Assembly: GCA_963925735.1 (NCBI GenBank) | Contig: CAWUUH010000037.1 | Coordinates: 1 to 64,000 of the forward strand | Source of the DNA: UBA4582 sp013204195 | GTDB lineage: Bacteria; Pseudomonadota; Gammaproteobacteria; Pseudomonadales; Azotimanducaceae | Direction of reading: 5' to 3' | Length of the DNA: 64,000 nucleotides | Part shown: positions 61,436-64,000 of the stretch, one piece after another | How positions within the stretch are numbered: position 1 is the stretch's first letter | Layout of the letters: the number at the start of each line of letters is the position of its first letter | Notes under the pieces: model-generated | What the model was told of the DNA's origin: nothing | Database searches by the model: none | Seen by the model: only the letters and a program-made list of their open reading frames with translations | Program-made: the position numbers and the translations under genes

Positions 61436-62899
61436 ATGAGCGATTTACACGATAAAACGATCAGTCAATTATTGCTTGATCTCGACAATAAGGTTTTTTC
61501 CAGTGTCGAACTGACGGGACACTATCTCGATCGCATCGAACGACTAGACCCCGCCATCAACAGCTACATCACCGTGCTTCGAGAACCCGCCTTGAAGCGC
61601 GCTGCCGCCATGGACGCCGCCAGACACAAGGGCAACCATCCACCACTGACGGGCATTCCCATTGCGCATAAAGACATTATTTGCACCGAAGGCGTAAGAA
61701 CTTCCGCGGGATCACGCATGCTCGACAACTTTATCGCACCGTACAATGCGACACTGGTTGAGCAACTCAACAACGCCGGCGTCGTGACCCTGGGCAAGAC
61801 CAACATGGACGAATTCGCCATGGGCTCATCCAACGAGAATAGCTACTACGGCCCCGTGCACAATCCGTGGCGAGCCGATCGCGTTCCCGGCGGATCTTCA
61901 GGCGGCTCAGCTGCCAGCCTGGCAGCGGGCCTCTGCGCCGCCGCAACCGGCACAGATACCGGCGGTTCTATTCGCCAGCCGGCCGCATTTTGCGGCATCA
62001 CCGGCTTAAAGCCCACCTACGGCCGGGTTTCACGCTGGGGCGTGATAGCCTATGCTTCCAGTCTCGACCAGGCAGGACCCATGGCACAAACCGCAGAAGA
62101 TGCGGCGCATTTGCTCCAAGCCATGGCTGGCTTCGATCATCGCGACTCCACCAGCATCAATCAGCCGGTGCCCGACTATTTGGCCCAGATCAATGACTCC
62201 ATCAAGGGACTCAAAATTGGAATCTGCACAGAATATTTTGACGCGGGGCTGGATGATGATATTCGCTCGGCCGTAATGGACGCTGCAAAAACCCTGGAAT
62301 CCATGGGCGCCATACTCTCCGAGGTCAGCTTGCCAAACACGCAACACGCCATACCGGCCTATTATGTGATTGCGCCGGCAGAATGCTCATCAAACTTGTC
62401 ACGTTACGACGGTGTGCGTTTCGGCTATCGCTGCGCTGACCCAGTGTCTATTGAAGATCTTTATAAGCGCAGTCGTTCTGAAGGCCTTGGTCGAGAGGTC
62501 AAAAGTCGCATTATGGTCGGCACGTTCGCTTTGTCTGCCGGCTACTATGATGCTTACTACCGTAAAGCCCAACAGATTCGCCGCCTAATCAGCGCAGACT
62601 TCAGTAATGCTTTCGACCAGGTTGATTACATCCTCGGGCCCACGACACCTTCAACCGCATTTAAGCTCGGGGAAAAAGTGGATGATCAGGTAGCGATGTA
62701 TCTGCAGGATATTTACACCATCGCGGTCAACCTCGCGGGTCTCCCCGCCATATCGATACCCGCAGGCCAAAGCAATGGCTTACCTGTTGGCCTGCAACTT
62801 ATCGGTCGCCATCTCGATGAAGGGGGCCTACTCAAAGTTGCCCATAACTTTCAGCAAGCATCGGACTGGCACACTCACCGTCCCGACGACAGCCAATAA
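61436..62899 (+). CDS. gatA: Aspartyl/glutamyl-tRNA amidotransferase subunit A
   Basis: Amidase subunit that releases ammonia from glutamine for conversion of Glu-tRNA(Gln) or Asp-tRNA(Asn). 487 residues with the complete Ser-cisSer-Lys triad: Lys79 (IAHKDII), Ser154 (PGGSSGGSAA) and Ser178 (GTDTGGSIRQP). Followed after 14 bases by gatB. Its presence means the organism can use the transamidation route for at least one of these tRNAs. Confidence 0.98.
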   Translation: MSDLHDKTISQLLLDLDNKVFSSVELTGHYLDRIERLDPAINSYITVLREPALKRAAAMDAARHKGNHPPLTGIPIAHKDIICTEGVRTSAGSRMLDNFIAPYNATLVEQLNNAGVVTLGKTNMDEFAMGSSNENSYYGPVHNPWRADRVPGGSSGGSAASLAAGLCAAATGTDTGGSIRQPAAFCGITGLKPTYGRVSRWGVIAYASSLDQAGPMAQTAEDAAHLLQAMAGFDHRDSTSINQPVPDYLAQINDSIKGLKIGICTEYFDAGLDDDIRSAVMDAAKTLESMGAILSEVSLPNTQHAIPAYYVIAPAECSSNLSRYDGVRFGYRCADPVSIEDLYKRSRSEGLGREVKSRIMVGTFALSAGYYDAYYRKAQQIRRLISADFSNAFDQVDYILGPTTPSTAFKLGEKVDDQVAMYLQDIYTIAVNLAGLPAISIPAGQSNGLPVGLQLIGRHLDEGGLLKVAHNFQQASDWHTHRPDDSQ

Positions 62900-62913
62900 C
62901 CAGGGAATTTACC

Positions 62914-64000
62914 ATGCAAGATTGGGAAGTCGTCATCGGCTTGGAGATCCATACTCAGCTCAAGACCAAATCGAAAATATTTTCCGGTGCCAGCATCGAC
63001 TTCGGCGCCGCGCCTAACACGCAAGCCTGCGCCATTGACCTAGGGTTTCCCGGCGTACTTCCGACGGTCAATACCCGAGTGTACGAAAAGGCGGTCGCGT
63101 TTGGCCTGGGCATTGGTGCCACCATCAACCTGACCTCGGTGTTCGATCGCAAAAATTATTTCTATCCAGACTCACCCAAGGGCTATCAAATTACCCAACT
63201 GGAGACACCGATCGTTGTCGGCGGTAGCGTCGACATCATTCTCAAGGACGGTTCGGTCAAAACGATTCAGGTGACTCGAGCGCATCTGGAAGAGGACGCC
63301 GGCAAATCAATGCACGAGGACTATCACGGCCAGACCGGCATTGACCTGAATCGCGCCGGCACACCATTGCTGGAGATTGTTTCTGAACCCGATATGCGAT
63401 CGGCTGAAGAGGCTGTCGCCTATGCCCGCTATATCCATCAACTGGTGACCTATCTCGGCGTCTCAGATGGCGATATGTCTCAAGGTTCCTTACGCTGTGA
63501 TGCGAACGTATCTATTCGACCTAGGGGTACCGAGACCCTCGGCACACGCACAGAAACCAAGAATGTGAACTCATTCCGCTTTCTCGAGCGAGCCATCAAC
63601 TATGAAGTAGAGCGCCAGATTAGCGTGCTCGAGAGCGGCGGCCGAATTCGTCAAGAAACACGCCTGTACGACTCCGATAAAGATGAAACCCGGCCAATGC
63701 GCAGCAAAGAGACCGCAACGGACTATCGCTACTTTCCCGAACCGGACCTCTTACCCATCCACATCACGGAAGACTATATTGAGGCTGTCAGACAACAAAT
63801 GCCGGAATTACCCGCGGCCAAAATTCGGCGCTTTATTCAAGACTATGCGCTGAACGAGGCTGATGCGCAGGTACTGGCATCAACGGTCGCATTGGCAGAC
63901 TATTTCGAGACTGTCGCCAGGGTTGGCGGCGATGCCAAACTCGCCGCTAACTGGGTACGGGTTGAACTACTGGGACAAATGAATCGCGAGTCGCTGACAC
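62914..64000 (+). CDS. gatB: Aspartyl/glutamyl-tRNA amidotransferase subunit B, 3' end outside the window
   Basis: Kinase and tRNA-binding subunit of GatCAB. The first 362 codons are present, running off the right edge without a stop. The start ATG at 62914 follows CAGGGA. Conserved stretches: VVIGLEIHTQL, GFPGVLPTVN, FDRKNYFYPDSPKGYQITQ, HLEEDAGKSMH, DLNRAGTPLLEIVSEPD, GSLRCDANVSIR, ETKNVNSF and ATDYRYFPEPDL. The C-terminal YqeY-like domain is beyond the window. Confidence 0.97.
   Translation, partial: MQDWEVVIGLEIHTQLKTKSKIFSGASIDFGAAPNTQACAIDLGFPGVLPTVNTRVYEKAVAFGLGIGATINLTSVFDRKNYFYPDSPKGYQITQLETPIVVGGSVDIILKDGSVKTIQVTRAHLEEDAGKSMHEDYHGQTGIDLNRAGTPLLEIVSEPDMRSAEEAVAYARYIHQLVTYLGVSDGDMSQGSLRCDANVSIRPRGTETLGTRTETKNVNSFRFLERAINYEVERQISVLESGGRIRQETRLYDSDKDETRPMRSKETATDYRYFPEPDLLPIHITEDYIEAVRQQMPELPAAKIRRFIQDYALNEADAQVLASTVALADYFETVARVGGDAKLAANWVRVELLGQMNRESLT

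Overview
This 64 kb window is a stretch of core chromosome from a gammaproteobacterium. It contains no prophage, insertion sequence, CRISPR array or tRNA gene that I can recognise. From argJ through gatB the gene order follows the arrangement I know from Pseudomonas-type genomes: argJ-secA-M23 peptidase-dciA-lpxC-fts/mur cluster-mraZ-rnpB-rsmI-lpoA-yraN-dolP-sspBA-petCBA-rpsI/rplM-zapE-hisDG-murA-ibaG-mlaBCDEF-lptCAB-rpoN-hpf-ptsN-rapZ-npr-mgtE-darP-nit-yhdP-rng-maf-mreDCB-gatCAB. The placement in the Pseudomonadales or a neighbouring marine lineage rests on that gene order and on protein families, not on a phylogeny.

Layout. 1-364: gene-free, diverged tandem repeats with a REP-like hairpin. 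365-6589: type IV pilus module, with two prepilin genes on the minus strand (the second behind a textbook sigma-54 promoter), then pilB, pilC, pilD, coaE and yacG on the plus strand. 6590-25640, nearly all minus strand: argJ, secA, a LytM-type M23 peptidase (dciA diverges from it), lpxC, and the division and cell wall cluster ftsZ-ftsA-ftsQ-murC-ftsW-murD-murE-ftsI-ftsL-rsmH-mraZ. A sigma-70 promoter and a run of 10-bp MraZ-box repeats sit upstream of mraZ. 25934-31290: rnpB, rsmI, then divergent lpoA-yraN-dolP facing sspB-sspA. 31376-35075: cytochrome bc1 complex (petA-petB-petC) and ribosomal proteins S9 and L13. 35229-43017: zapE, hisD, hisG, murA, ibaG and the Mla phospholipid transport genes. 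43371-51363, plus strand: LPS transport (lptC, lptA, lptB), rpoN, hpf, the nitrogen PTS (ptsN, rapZ, HPr), mgtE and darP. 51364-60829, minus strand: nitrilase-family hydrolase, yhdP, rng, maf, mreD, mreC, mreB. 61137-end, plus strand: gatC, gatA and the first 1087 bases of gatB.

The functional theme is the cell envelope: septation and elongation machinery (Fts, Mre, Mur), outer membrane homeostasis (LpxC, LptCAB, Mla, YhdP, DolP, LpoA), pili and protein export. Energy, translation and tRNA amidation genes are interspersed. rpoN lies in the same window as its probable target, the pilin promoter.

The most striking feature is what is absent. Genes that normally sit inside these conserved operons are missing at several places with tight or overlapping junctions. 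In the division cluster murF, mraY, murG and ddlB are all gone. These are exactly the steps between UDP-MurNAc-tripeptide and lipid II, while murC, murD, murE, ftsW and ftsI remain. kdsD/kdsC, diaA, hisC and tldD are also missing from their usual places. Other oddities are a Gln in place of the Asn of the SXN motif in FtsI, a CoaE without its HP motif, a prepilin with an unusually long leader, two pilins without cysteine, REP-like repeats with a compensatory base pair, and a perfect 12-bp-arm palindrome inside the start of mlaF. No new multi-gene system is evident; the novelty lies in gene-content gaps, motif variants and repeats.
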